Shown: positions 15,001 to 27,000 of the stretch, in pieces | How the letters are laid out: each line of letters starts with the position of its first letter | How positions within the stretch are numbered: the first letter of the stretch is position 1 | Assembly (NCBI GenBank): GCA_037951165.1 | Contig: JBBDHG010000061.1 | Location: forward strand, 7,302,001 to 7,366,000 | Reading direction: 5' to 3' | Origin: Lophius americanus | Lineage: Eukaryota > Chordata > Actinopteri > Lophiiformes > Lophiidae | Length of the DNA stretch: 64,000 nt | Program-made: the position numbers and the translations under genes | The notes under the pieces: generated by a model | The model's database searches: none | Told to the model about the DNA's origin: nothing | The model's input: the letters and a program-made list of their open reading frames with translations, nothing else

Positions 15001-16694
15001 TATCAGAGCTGATTTGTGTTTTTCTGAAAAGAGGTGGAGAATATCATTTGAAATGTTGAAATCAGTTCCTGGTGTGATGCAGCATAAATGTGGCTGATTT
15101 AGTTGCATTTTTGCCGTCTTTTTATATCTTTTTCTTTTTCATATGCCAGAGCCCCTTATTGTATACCAAGCTGTTAGATGGTGGGGGGGGAAGTGGCATT
15201 TCTTTTTCTTCTTCACCTGCCTGCTAGTCGCAGCATGACGGCACCTCACACCCCACACGCACATTCACTGTCATATTGTGTCGACAGAGTTGTGAATTAC
15301 CTCCTTCTCAGCCGACTGATGAAAAGCTATGTGTTTTTCTGTTTGGATGTAGCTCATCTGACCCTGCCCTCTGACACCTCCTTCCTTCTCATCAGTCTTT
15401 TGTGCGAGCCCTCTTCCTGGAATAACAGTACAGGGCAGACTCGGAAAAATAGGTCACCCACTAGTGCTCCTCTCACCTCCACAGCATTAAAAGAATTAAT
15501 CCTCTAAAGTGTCCTGAGGCATTTTGTAATGTCTAAACGACGAATCTCCGGAATAAGGCCAAAACATAGAAGACACAGAAATAAAGAAAAAAGAGGAGAT
15601 CAAGATATACTCCAATTGAGGAATTTGGAGATCTTTTTTTTTGCTAGAGAGGAAAGTATTTCCTGTGGAGATAATTTTCCAAGTCTGATTAGGCTTAGAC
15701 GGTGTTGAGCCCAGAGTGAGGAATCTCATCACTGCTAATGACATGCCATTCCTGTGCTGAGAGAAGAGCCAGGCCCTCGGCATGGTCTAGCCTCTGTCAA
15801 CCATCTCTAGCTACTGTGTTCATTAAGTCCAACAATGTAATTACAATTCACAGATACTGCGTTTGGCTTAATTACACACTGATTATTAGACTGATATTGC
15901 TGGGGGAAAAAATCAGACCCTAAAGAAGTGGGTTTCTATGGACGTGTTATTTAAGACCTTATTAGTTTATCCTAAACTGACAATTTGCTTTATAAATGCT
16001 TATATAGACATACTTGGAAGTTTTTTTTTCATTTATGTCTCAGCTCACCAGAAATTCCGTAGATTGTTTTGCATTACAGTGGCTCACTCTGATTTTGTAT
16101 TCAAAATGCAGCGTTGGTCCCCAGAGGTAGAGGACTATTATACCCACGTCTACGCAGCTCAGAAGTGGCTGTAATCTTTCATCCAAAACACGTGACATAA
16201 ACACCCCCGGAGCCAAATGTGTTCGGAAATAAACTGAGTGACCTAGTCCCTGATTTAACACCATCAATTTCTTTTTTCTTTAACGTTTTAAATGAAAATA
16301 TTTTTTAAAGAATATTAATTGAAAATACTAGTAAATACTTAAATATGATACCTCCAATATAAGCTACTTATTACGCATTTTTTAATTATGAGCTCATACA
16401 CAGTCTATCATTTTAATTTTATTTTTACCTCATGACCGATGAGGAAGCTGCACCAAACATCAGTAATTTGTATTTAAATGGAGCATTCTGTGAGTGGCTC
16501 GTGGCTATATGTCTGTATCTCTGGATCTACAGGGTTTGAACATCACAGCAGGTTCAGTAAGAGTCAGCTGATAGATGTCATCCTGATAAGATCCCCTGTC
16601 ACTAACAGCTATAGTTTTATCCCCCAGCTCAGTGCTGGCATCAGCGTTCTCCTCGAGCACTTGGGTGTACTCTTCCATGTGCAGGTATTGACGT

Positions 16695-16762
16695 ATATGT
16701 GTGTGTGTGTGTGTGTGTGTATGTCTGTGTGTCTGTGTGTGTGTGTCTGTGTGTGCGTGTGC
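16695..16762 (+). repeat. TG repeat against the msi2 3' splice site
   Basis: An imperfect TG tract, interrupted by TATG, TCTG and TGCG, ends only a few bases before the acceptor CAG at 16766-16768. It occupies the place where a polypyrimidine tract would normally lie. UG repeats in RNA are bound by TDP-43 and CELF proteins, which change the use of the next exon. Such a role here is an inference from position. Confidence 0.9.
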
Positions 16763-16768
16763 CTGCAG

Positions 16769-16888
16769 GCTTCCCAGCAACAGCATATGGACCGGTGGCA
16801 GCAGCGGCAGTAGCAGCAGCGCGAGGCTCAGGTAGGGGGGCCCGTGGAAGAGGCGGCTACTTGGCGTACCCACAGAGCACAGGGCCAG
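16769..16888 (+). CDS. msi2: Musashi-2 coding exon with two alternative donors (long form shown)
   Basis: This exon encodes part of the C-terminal region of Musashi-2, an RNA-binding protein that binds UAG-containing motifs and regulates translation in stem and progenitor cells. After two bases completing a codon, the frame reads FPATAYGPVAAAAVAAARGS, the Ala-rich segment diagnostic of MSI2. The acceptor is ...GTGCCTGCAG. There are two good donors: CAG|GTAGGG after 16831 (63-nt exon) and CAG|GTAAAC after 16888 (120-nt exon). Both leave one base (G), so both forms join downstream exons in the same phase. The 19 extra codons of the long form carry an RG-rich box (GRGARGRGGY) and LAYPQSTGP. A run of six G lies just after the short donor. 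RRMs are encoded upstream of the window. Whether this is paralogue a or b cannot be told. Confidence 0.93.
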
Positions 16889-17954
16889 GTAAACGCTCTG
16901 TCCATGTTCTGTGTGGCTACTGCTCTCTCCAACTTCTCCTGCTCTGCTTCTCCCCACAGGCATAGTCACCTGAGCCCGCACCATTTTAAACTGACTGTAA
17001 ACACAAACATAAGAGATTTTATCCAAAATTGTCACTGAAAAAAAATCAACTTTCGATTTGGCCAAATTTTAAAAGAATACAGTAACTTAAGAATAAAATA
17101 AAGTACAATCGACACGTCGACACTGACCAACTTAAAGTAACCAGAATTGATTTTAAATTGAAACAGTAAAATTTAGGGGACTAGCTGATAAATTTCCAAA
17201 TTTGAAAATGTACTTTATTTAACCAATTTAATTATAAAAATACATTACGTTGACATTCGTTAACGTTCAATCAATACATGCAACCACACAGGCAATATTC
17301 AAAACTTCTTAGTACCCTAAGAATTTTACCGAAATCAGAGGGGGAAATCCAGTGTAAAGATATAATAAAAATATATTTCTGTAATGAATTTAATATCGGT
17401 TTTTGAATTGACTCACCTATTTTTATCATTTTAGTTTAGCCATTTAACTAAAAATTGACATTATTTAAAACCTCCATTGATCCTCTACACCCCCTCAATT
17501 TTCCTTAACAAAGCTTTTCATACAGACAGTACACAGCAATGACACACGTACTGATGATGTGAACGGTCATAGAATCCCAGCGGACAAATCCCTGAACCAG
17601 AGTTTATAAATGCATTCCCCTACACTATAAACTTCAAAAACACACTATGCAAAAACTCGATGTGGTGTCCTACTGTACCAGACAGTATGAGCACATACTG
17701 GAGTACACAGTAGAACGAGCCTTGCACACGCCTCTAAGCCCAACAGGATAACGTACTGCATACACTTATAGGACAGGTTTGGGATTTCTAGGCTTACAAA
17801 TAACTTTTGACAGTCTTCAGGATCCATAAAAGTCCAGATTGATAGTGCAGAGTTAGGATGTATGTTAGATCAATGAGAATGCAGCGTACAGTAGACATGT
17901 TAGACAGAACTGTGTGCGCTGAGAATCCCTTGATTGATGCTGCTCATTCACTCT

Positions 17955-17999
17955 ATATAATAATAATAATAATAATAGTAATAATAATAATAATAATAG
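17955..17999. repeat. AAT trinucleotide microsatellite
   Basis: About fifteen TAA/AAT units with one AGT interruption, within the msi2 intron. Confidence 0.95.
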
Positions 18000-18154
18000 G
18001 TCTTCATGCATCTTACATGATCTCACATCTCACATGATACTTCATTCATTTATTTTTAAATGGAGTCAAACACATTTCACAATATGCTTAGCTAAAGGTT
18101 TGGGCAGGACAAGAATATATATGTTACTTTTTTCAAACAAGAACAATGCACACG

Positions 18155-18161
18155 TATATAT

Positions 18162-18195
<34 letters not shown>

Positions 18196-18201
18196 ATATA
18201 T
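18155..18201. repeat. Perfect AT-rich palindrome
   Basis: An AT dinucleotide core flanked symmetrically by ATCAT and ATGAT blocks makes a self-complementary stretch of about 46 bp. It could extrude a cruciform. It probably arose from an AT microsatellite. Confidence 0.85.
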
Positions 18202-18342
18202 GACATATATTAATTGTATTAAATTAGAGAGGCTCTGTGTACTCCTATATAGTGTGTACCATGTCATAAGGAAATTAATCGGTTCTGCAGTTATTTCAAG
18301 CCATGACTATATTTGATGATAATACATTTAAATATACCAAAT

Positions 18343-18835
18343 ACACTGATTAGCCATAACATTATAACCACTGACAGGTGAAGTCTGAATAACATTGTGT
18401 CGTTACAATGGCACCTTTCTGTGGGTGAGTTTTATTAGGCAGCAAGTGGATCTTTTCCTTAAAGTTGATGCGTTAAATGCGGGAAAAATGGTAAGCGTTA
18501 GGATCTGTTTGACTTTGACAAGGGCCAGATTGTCATGGCTGTATGACTGGGTCAGAACATCTCAAGGACTTCATGTCCTGTTTGGTATTCGCAATATGCA
18601 GTGGTAAGTACCTAAAAAATGTTAATTGGCAACAGGATCATGGGTGCTCAAGGCTCATTGATAGGTGTTAGGAGCGAAGGCTAGATGATGGTGCTACTGT
18701 AAAGCAAAGATTACTGAAATGTTTTAGGCTGGTTCTGACAGAAAGGTGTAAGAATATACCGCTCTTTAGGCGGCAAAGGGGAGAAGACGTACACGATATT
18801 AAGCAGTTGGTTTTGATGTTATGGCTGATAGTTGT
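18343..18835 (+). mobile_element. Tc1-like transposon, internally deleted, both ends present
   Basis: The left end, starting near 18343, reads CTGATTAGCCATAACATTAT; the right end near 18832 ends TTTTGATGTTATGGCTGATAG, an inverted match to it. Between them are the known leader ('CACTGACAGGTGAAGT'), the segment GACTTTGACAAGGGCCAGAT (about 18512), CTGGGTCAGAACATCTC (about 18548) and GGATCATGGGTGCTCAAGGC (about 18635). These match the N-terminal part of a common teleost Tc1-like transposase gene. The element is only about 490 bp against about 1.3-1.6 kb for full-length copies, so most of the transposase, including the DDE catalytic region, is gone. It cannot encode an active enzyme. It is the same family as the copy at 6.3-6.6 kb but in opposite orientation. 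Confidence 0.8.
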
Positions 18836-18966
18836 ATTCCAGTAGTATCGCAGTCAACATACAGGTTTTAGCCACTCGTGCAACAATTAAAGAATATCAA
18901 TAATGTAAGATATGAATCATTTAAATGTGCTTTCCCATGAAACTCAAACTTTTCCTCAAAATTCTA

Positions 18967-19107
18967 CACATGCACTCTCTCACTGTAGCTGAAATAAATA
19001 TAAGGCTTGAGTGCAAGCTTTCAAATAAAATACACATCCACATTCTCACTGCAGCTGAAATTTAAAAAAATAACACTGGAGTTCGAGCTTTCACAATAAT
19101 ACACACA
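18967..19107. repeat. Two-copy tandem duplication, unit about 64 bp
   Basis: The motif 'TCTCACTG.AGCTGAAAT' followed by 'GAG(T/C).(C/G)(A/G)AGCTTTCA' and 'ATACACA' occurs twice in direct orientation, with moderate divergence between copies. It is a small local duplication of unknown origin inside the intron. Confidence 0.65.
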
Positions 19108-20317
19108 TGCAATATTTCATCAAATGAGTCCGTGGGATGTTACATGAAGCATGAGCAAGGGAAAGATGGAGAACAGACAAGGAGAGGTGGATAAAGGCTT
19201 TGGTACTCTGGTGCAAAATAAGGAGTAGCTCTAGCTGGCAGGACAAAACAATACTCATATGGACCAAAGAGATTTTACTCACTATTTTTTTGTTTGCAAA
19301 TGTCAGCCATACATGATGCCGTGTGTATTATATTTGATACAATAGTTTTAGCCTGAGGTTTTAGTTGATGACACGGAACACACTCTACGCTAATACTCCA
19401 ATCACAATCAGCGCCTTATCTCACCTCTTACAAACTGCATCAAATTGGTAAAGCATTGAAAAAAAAAACATTCAGCAGGTGTTACTTTAAGTTAACCATG
19501 AATTCTGCCAACATCGAATGTGCTTATGTACGTTAACTGCTGTCTGATGAAGCTGCAGTTAATTCTGTACTGTCACCTCTACAACAGTGGAACTCTATAT
19601 GCACCATTGAACCCAAAAAATGATTCCGTTTGTGCAGGTTGGTTATGGTGTCAGCTGTAAACTCAGGTCATTACAAGTTTTATGAACAGCTATTTTATCA
19701 CAGGAAATAATAACTTGTTAGACATTTACATATTTTAAATAGGTGTAAACATAGAACAAAGGCTAGTTAATTTATCACATAATAGTTTATTAAATAATGG
19801 ACTTTTACAATATATTAAATTGTTATAGTATTCCCCACATTCCTGTTCAACCATAAGACTCACGTAGAAACCTTTTTTTTCCTATGCTGAAAACGTAATT
19901 TCTCAATGACAACAAGGCCTACTGCTGCACTGATCATTCTCCAATAAGAGTCCCAGGAAAGCGACTTCTTTTTATGTCAGAACTACATAGTACTCATTAA
20001 TTATTCACTATAACGGAGCCCAGTTAACTCTATAAATATAAATTAAAGGGGGGGTCTGACAAATCTGCATTTGAGGTTTTTTTGGTCTTCACATTTTAAG
20101 CATATGGTTGTGCGTAATATTCCCTTATGATTATGAACAAATAGGAAAAGATTAACAATGGACAGCAATTCAAGGAGTTTTTCCAAGAATTTGACTCTCA
20201 AACATTTTGATAAATAAGTTTTAGATATAAAAAAAGAAATCAATGGTCTTTGATATGAAACGTTATGCATATGTATATGTTATGAATTAGCAGTAGTTAT
20301 CGATCAATTTCTTTACA

Positions 20318-22920
20318 GTTTTGTGTGCTTCTCTTTCTCTCTGCTATGGTATAAATTTCTAGAATATTGTCATTAATTTTTTTATTTTTTTATTTAAGCT
20401 TTATTTAACCAGAAAAACCTAATTGAGACTAAAAAAATCTCTTTCCAAGAGTGTCCTGGCCAAGACAGGCAGCAGCACAGTTGAAGTCACAAACAGACAT
20501 ATTGATCAGACAGAAGATCTACAAACAGGTGTGTCTGCCTCCAAGTCATCCAACATTCTCTTTAAAGCATCCAAAGAGACCATGTCTAGGAGTTTCAAGT
20601 CTTTTTGTAAATCGTTCCAGGCAAAGGGAGCAGCAAACCTAAATGCCTTTTTTCCCAGTTCAGTTCTGACCCTTGGGACAGAAAGAGACAAAACATCCTG
20701 AGAACGAAAACGATAAGATCCAGAGCTCCTCTGATTGATGAAGGTCAGAGGTAGGAAGGAAGAAGGCCGAGAATAGCCTTGTAAATAAGAATACGCCAGT
20801 GTTTCAGTCTACGAGTAGACAAAGAAGACAGTCCAACATGCTCATACAACAAACAGTGATGGGTGAGACATCTAAAGTTGGAGATGAACCTCAGAGCCAG
20901 TAGACAGTATCCAGAGCATGTAAGCTCTGAGACGAGGCATGCATGTACAAAACATCCCCATAGTCCAAGACCGACATTAAAGTAGCAGCAACCAGACTCT
21001 TTTTGGATTCAGGAAAGGCAGGACTTAATCCTGAGATAGAATCCCAGTTTCAGTTTCAGCCTTTTTACAAGCTGATGAATATGAGGAGTAAACGAGAGGG
21101 ATTCATCAATCAAAATAACAAGATACATGTTACATGATACAGACTCAATCTGTGATCCCTGCGAGGAGAAAATTGGGGGCAGGTTCTGTGGCTTAGCCTT
21201 AGAATTTCAGAACAGCTTGACTTTAGTTTTGTCTGTGTTTAACACAAGTTTTAAATCAAAAAAGTTCTTTTGAACAGTACTAAAAGCCAGTTTTAATTGG
21301 GCGAGTGCCTGGTTTGGAGTGGGGCCTTTGCAGTACAACACAGTTTCATCAGCATAAAAATGAAACATAGCATCAGATACATTTTGGTCAATAATATTGA
21401 CGTAAAGAATAAAATTAGAATTAAAATGTGATTACTTTAAGGGACTCAGAGGTATAACCTTCTGCCTGCATACAATGTGTTCTGTCTCTTAAGTAGTTTT
21501 CAAACCAGCAAACAGTTTTAGGAGACAGACCTGCTCTAGCTAGGCTGCCCATTAACATTGTGTGGTCCACTGTATCAAACGCCTTGGAAAGGTCAATAAA
21601 AAGGGCTGCAGAGTGTTTTTTGTTGTCAATATAATCACTAAAATTATTTAAAAACTTTAATAGCTGCTTTTGTTGTGCTATGTATTTTTCCAAAACCATA
21701 ATGAAAATCAGATATAACCTTATTACTGTTAAAAAAGTATTTTAGCTGATCACTAACAAAGGATTCAAGGATTTTGGCCAGGACAAACAGTTTGGAGATA
21801 GGCCTATACTTATTTAAAAGAGTGGGGTCACCCTCTTTTAAAACGGGGACCGACATAAGCTGACTTCCATACAAGAGGGATGACGATTCTGACCAGACAA
21901 AGATTTAAAATGTGCGTTAGGGGCTGGGCGATAAAATCTGCTGCTAGTTTTAAAAAGAAGGGCTCCAGTTTGTCAGGGCCTGCGGAACTTTGTGGTGTCT
22001 AAAAGCTTGAGGACTTAATCTATCTCAGAGGTTAAAATGGGATTCAGATTAAAAGAGGAGCTTGACAGATCCTGACCAGCAGACCGAACTGAAGGGGAAC
22101 AGTGATTGTTAGGATAAAAGGACTCAAAGAAAATACCAGAAGCTATAAAATGTTTGTTACAACAATCAAAATTTACAACGCATGGGGGAAGCTCTGTGCC
22201 TTTATTATTGTCAGACAGGGATTTCATTGTTTTCCAGAATTTTGTGGGGTTATTCAGATTGTTTGAGGTTTGAGTGAGGAAATAATCTGTTTTTTATGGT
22301 ACAACCAGTCAGAGTTCTTGTTGGTTTTTCTTACCTTTGCCCATGCCAGATTGCGTTCATGAAAAACACTAGATAATTGCAGAGTGAACCAGGCATTATT
22401 ACGGCCTTTCACTCTGTACTTTTATAAAGGCGCATTCTTATTAACAAGATTACTAAAAGAAAATCCCAGGCACTGTCAACATCAGAAATTAGACTAATTT
22501 TGTCCCACTCATAATTAAACAGATTGTGAAAGAAACCTTGTTCTGAAAAATGCTTCATGTCACGTTTAATTATGACGCTGTATTTTGTTTTGGGAATTTT
22601 TTCATCTCTAACTATTGCAACGACAAGGTGGTCACTGACGTAATTGCAAATATTGAAGCAGTTGAATACTTGTGGGGAACATTTGTTAAAATTGTAAACC
22701 TCAATAATGACTGTTTGCCATGCCTTTGCTCACTGTCTCCTAAAGCTTATTCTACCATTACAGTACTTAGAGTGTATGAGTAAATACAGATTACATAGGA
22801 AGATTAGTCGGGGCCTCTTTTTAAACCTTTAAGGTGCCTGAGGATATCTGCTTCCAATACAATCCATTAAAACATTATTACAGTAAACATTATCTACCGC
22901 GCTGAATACCTTCAAAGGAA
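20318..22920 (-). mobile_element. Decayed LINE (L2/CR1-type non-LTR retrotransposon), 5'-truncated
   Basis: Read on the minus strand, the element runs from the end of an AP endonuclease domain ('VSDHLVVAI', about 22630) through a linker ('NAWFT', about 22400; pieces at 22227-22015) into reverse transcriptase. RT pieces include 'NKYRPIS' at about 21805, 'LFIDLSKAFDTVDH' at about 21570, and the catalytic motif near 21350, which reads YADE instead of YADD. The C-terminal conserved stretch 'RTELGKKAFRFAAPFAWNDLQ' is at 20670-20605. The 3' tail lies at about 20490-20390. Several stops and frameshifts break it, so it is a non-functional relic. The 5' end is replaced by the tandem array at 22.93-24.09 kb. 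The clade is judged from motifs only. Confidence 0.85.
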
Positions 22921-22929
22921 TTTGTTCCA

Positions 22930-24090
22930 AAAGTCTTAAACGTGGCACTGATTAACTTGTTGGCTTCATTTAAACATCATGCTTTTTCCACCCTTAACAA
23001 CTGTAGATCCACTCAGGAGCTGTCAATAATAGATCCCCTGACTGAACACACAGCCTGCAGGCCCAGGGAAAAGTGTCTCTCCCAATCAGACATACTAATA
23101 GAAGCTTGGTGGGGAATATCTGTTTTAATTGTAAATTGTTTAATTATTTATTGTGTGCTTTTCTGTCTCTCTGCTATGATATAAAAATTCTAGAATATTG
23201 TAATTTATTTATCTTTAATTATATTTAACCAGGAAAACCTCATTGAGATTGAAAATCTATTTTCCAAGAGTGTCCTGGCCAAGACATGCCGTAGCACAGT
23301 TGAAGTTACTGACAGACAGACAATCAGCAGCCATACATAGATAACATGAAATATTCAATTAAGCAAATTTTCTGGCAGAACTTGATCACAATCATGAAAA
23401 TCCCAAAAGTCTTAAACTTAGCACTGGTTTACTTGTTGGCTTCATTTAGACATCATGCTTTTTCAATCCCTTAACAACTGTAGATCCACTCAGGAGCTGT
23501 CAATAATAGCTCCCCTGACTGAACACACAGCCTGCAGGCACAGGGAGAAGTGTCTCTCCCAATCAGACATACTAATAGAAGCTTGGTGGGGAATATCTGT
23601 TTTAATTGTAAATTGTTTAATTATTTATTGTGTGCTTTTCTGTCTCTCTGCTATGATATAAAAATTCTAGAATATTGTAATTGATTTATCTTTAATTATA
23701 TTTAACCAGGAAAACCTCATTGAGATTGAAAATCTATTTTCCAAGAGTGTCCTGGCCAAGACATGCCGTAGCACAGTTGAAGTTACTGACAGACAGACAA
23801 TCAGCAGCCATACATAGATAACATGAAATATTCAATTAAGCAAATTTTCTGGCAGAACTTGATCACAATCATGAAAATCCCAAAAGTCTTAAACTTAGCA
23901 ATGGTTTACTTGTTGGCTTCATTTAGACATCATGCTTTTTCAATCCCTTAACAACTGTAGATCCACTCAGGAGCTGTCAATAATAGCTCCCCTGACTGAA
24001 CACACAGCCTGCAGGCACAGGGAGAAGTGTCTCTCCCAATCAGACATACTAATAGAAGCTTGGTGGTGAATGTCTGTTTTAATTGTAAAT
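22930..24090. repeat. 477-bp tandem repeat, about 2.4 copies, containing LINE tail sequence
   Basis: The same sequence recurs with a 477-bp period: 'AATTGTAAAT' markers at 23127, 23604 and 24081, and 'CATCATGCTTTTTC' at 22975, 23451 and 23928 (one single-base length difference). Copies two and three are almost identical; the first is more diverged. Each full unit contains 'TATTTAACCAGGAAAACCTCATTGAGATTG' and 'GTGTCCTGGCCAAGACA', which also form the 3' tail of the adjacent LINE (about 20397-20460). Each unit ends in a 5' flank that is contiguous with the LINE at about 22.93 kb. The unit therefore looks like a LINE tail joined to LINE 5' sequence. Confidence 0.9.
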
Positions 24091-27000
24091 CAGATGTGGT
24101 CTGGTTTTTGCATTTATTCGCTCAAATGAAGTCGACGGCTGTCTAACTTCACATGCTGTGATACCTGAAAGATGCACTTGATCACACAGGTGACTGTAGT
24201 GAATGCCTACGACCTACCTCTGCACACGCAATAAGACAAAACAGAGTCACCCACCTATACTCATTTGCACTTAATTCAAATCAGCAGAGGAAACACTGGA
24301 AGCCAATCAGCCACTCTTTCATGAACATTGGTCTATTTGATTTTGCATTTTCAAAACAAACAATTTGCCCAACAATTGCAATGAACATCACTAAGAAGCA
24401 GCAATGTTGATTTGGGGTTAGCAGCAGCACGGAAGCAAGAGACATGATGGCAACCATTATGTACAGTTTAATTCTGACAGCTGCAAATGGAAGGGAGACA
24501 AGCAAATGACTATGAGCAGGGGAGAGGAGAGGGGGAGGATGGAGGGTAAGATTGGTAAATAGTGACATCGTGGGCCTATTTCAGAGTATTCAAACAACCA
24601 TGGTCGGGAAATAATCAGTGAAATCAGAGTGAATAATATTCAAGAATATTATTAAAAACAGCAAGTAAATGTAAAATATTAATGTGATTCTGTTTTGAAC
24701 ACATGCCGCATCTTGAGGTTGTTGGCGGCATCAGCTCTTTCTTGTTTGATTGTTAACATTTGTCAACTGTTCTCTTCTCCAGAGAGAACATTCACCCTAG
24801 CTTCTTGATTATGTAATCAATGCAGTCCCCTCTTTGTGGTTTGTGGTTTCTGGGAGAGTGAAACATGAGTTATTGATGATTTATGAAGTGTTCAAAAGGA
24901 TGTTAATAACAACTACATGGATTAAAATATCTGACGTCTCTGTCACACAGACTGGAGTAACTGGGTTGGACAGATATTTGTTTGGACTTCACCTTCCTCT
25001 CTCTTTAATTCCTAGGGATGTTGCTGCATCTCTGTCCTATTTTATGATCTAATCCTGATCTAGTTCCAAACAACCCCAAACCAATACAGAAAAAGCGTTT
25101 CTAGTGGTTGAATGTTTTCAACTTTAAATTCTCTATTTTTAGTGCAGATGAGGTGATTATAAATAAAAAACACATCCAAAGACTTAAGTATGAAATAAGA
25201 CTGGATTCTTTGTGCTTTAACTCCATCTACAGTTTTCATAGAGCACCGCATATAATATTATATAGTTGAAACATCCAGCAAGGAGGCAGTTTGTGTGGGT
25301 TTGACCTAAACTGGCCCTCTGAACCGCAGAGGCTTAATGAAAAATACATATATTTTAATACAAACCTCGGAAACCCTTTTGGAAACATCCCATGTAGAAT
25401 TTATATCTTGACACCATTTATTATTTAGAGTAACTTTCCTTTGAAAGATTCCTTGTGTGTCGATGTAGCCTTTATGAGGGCGGTGAGGCTTGTTTGTCGG
25501 CGAGACACATGAGAGTGTCCTGAGACTGAGGAAGCTATTTTCCGTCTCTGACTGAGGGCACTTACACACCACTCTCTAAGCCCAGCAGAGAAAATGACAG
25601 CAGGCTGACTTCCCTCTCTCTAACAGACCGCTGTTGATGACAAGGTTTATTTTGGACTTCTTCTTACAGCAAACTATACCCAATTTAACAGCCAGAATTA
25701 TGTAACATTAGCAGAAAAGATGATGAGGACCTAGACTCTACAACATATTTGTACAATATATCCTCCATAAACATAACAATCTCGTCAAGCTACCTGAGAA
25801 GATCTGAGGAGTTGCTCCTTTCTATTCTTTGCAGTAGCATAGACCCATAGAAGATTTATCTCACAAGAACTCAACATGCTCTTCTTACTAGTTTCCTTAC
25901 AGAAAAGTTATGCACGTTAAGAATTTGAAAGCAAGTTGGCGTTTTTAACATTTTTTGAAGAGGTTGGGCTTCTATGTATATTTGAAGCTGTTCGGGTATT
26001 TTGCTGTCCTAGTGTCTACCAGGAACATGTTTTACCACAAGAGCAATAAGAATGACTAGTTTTCTTTATGTGGACTTTTGAGAGACAATGGCTTTAGGCG
26101 ACAAGTAGATCCGTGAGATCTAGTTTTTTGCAGGGTTTACCATCCCATGCAGCATGAGATGTTCCATACTGGGCTTTAGAAGCTGGAACCACAGGTCTGA
26201 CTCCTGGACCTGGTCTGATTTTAAATACAACTGCACACACCTGTCAGTGACCATTATAACCTTGAGGGATTGAACATCATTGTACTATTGCCACATGAAA
26301 GTAGCTGCTGTTTAACAGCTTGAAGGCAATTATCTTATTCTTGTGTTCATTTTAAAGACCGATCAGGACTCTCCAATCCTGCAGCATAGTTACATACAGA
26401 GAACAAAGTCAGGTGATGCAGATGGTTCTGACAGTTCAGAGAACATTGCATGTCCCAGTTTACTCTGAATGAGTGTTTTCCATAGTCCCCCTGAGCTTTG
26501 CTGGATGCTCAAATGTCAGTCTTAGATCTTAGCTCTACTTATAGTATACACAAGGCTCGATTCAGCAGCTTTCAGAGATCTAGATACTGGCTAGTGTTGT
26601 GTGCGACACAGTTATTCAGAACTGAAATAGAGTTGGCTGTGGTGAGTGTCAGTGCAGAAATTGGACTGCTGTACTAACAACAGAGGTGACCCCACCAGTT
26701 TCATGGGACTCAGGATTTTCTTCACATTTTATAAAGCCTGTTCCTACTCTCAGATAGTTGTTGCTATTTTTTTAATTTTTTTTATTTTGCTCATCTCACT
26801 TTTTTTCCCACCTCTTGTTTTTTCACCAATGAAAAGACAGAAACTTGTATGATTGCCATTTCCAACTTAAGATCATTATCTATTTCCTCCCACAAAGCTC
26901 TGTGATCTACAGCAGAGCTCAGGGAGACCAGGATTGGCTGTCTGCGTTGGCCTTAATCAATTTGGCTCTTGGTGAGCTCAGGTCCATTTGTCCCAGATGC

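Larger units (their letters stand above)
1..16768 (+). other. msi2: msi2 intron (3' part of a long upstream intron)
   Basis: I see no coding exon in this stretch. In Musashi-2 the codons before the exon at 16769 encode the two RRM domains and a Gly/Tyr/Pro-rich linker. No splice-flanked open segment of that kind was found here, so those exons should lie upstream of base 1. The stretch is AT-rich and holds a GT microsatellite (3964-4200), a minus-strand Tc1-like remnant (about 6280-6605), a plus-strand LINE remnant (about 11780-12065) and short simple repeats. Fish and mammalian MSI2 genes are known for very long introns, which fits. Open frames of 60-130 codons here lack splice context or recognisable protein similarity and are treated as chance. 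Confidence 0.8.

Noticed and set aside
16505..17065. 186-codon minus-strand open frame opposite the msi2 exon
   Set aside because: Its content comes from the CA repeat and the antisense of the Ala-rich exon. No family similarity or splice structure.
20423..20701. 92-codon plus-strand open frame
   Set aside because: Antisense to the LINE C-terminal region, whose minus-strand frame carries the conserved motif.
22942..24090. CRISPR-like direct repeats
   Set aside because: The 477-bp units are head-to-tail repeats with LINE sequence, without short repeats and unique spacers, in a vertebrate genome.
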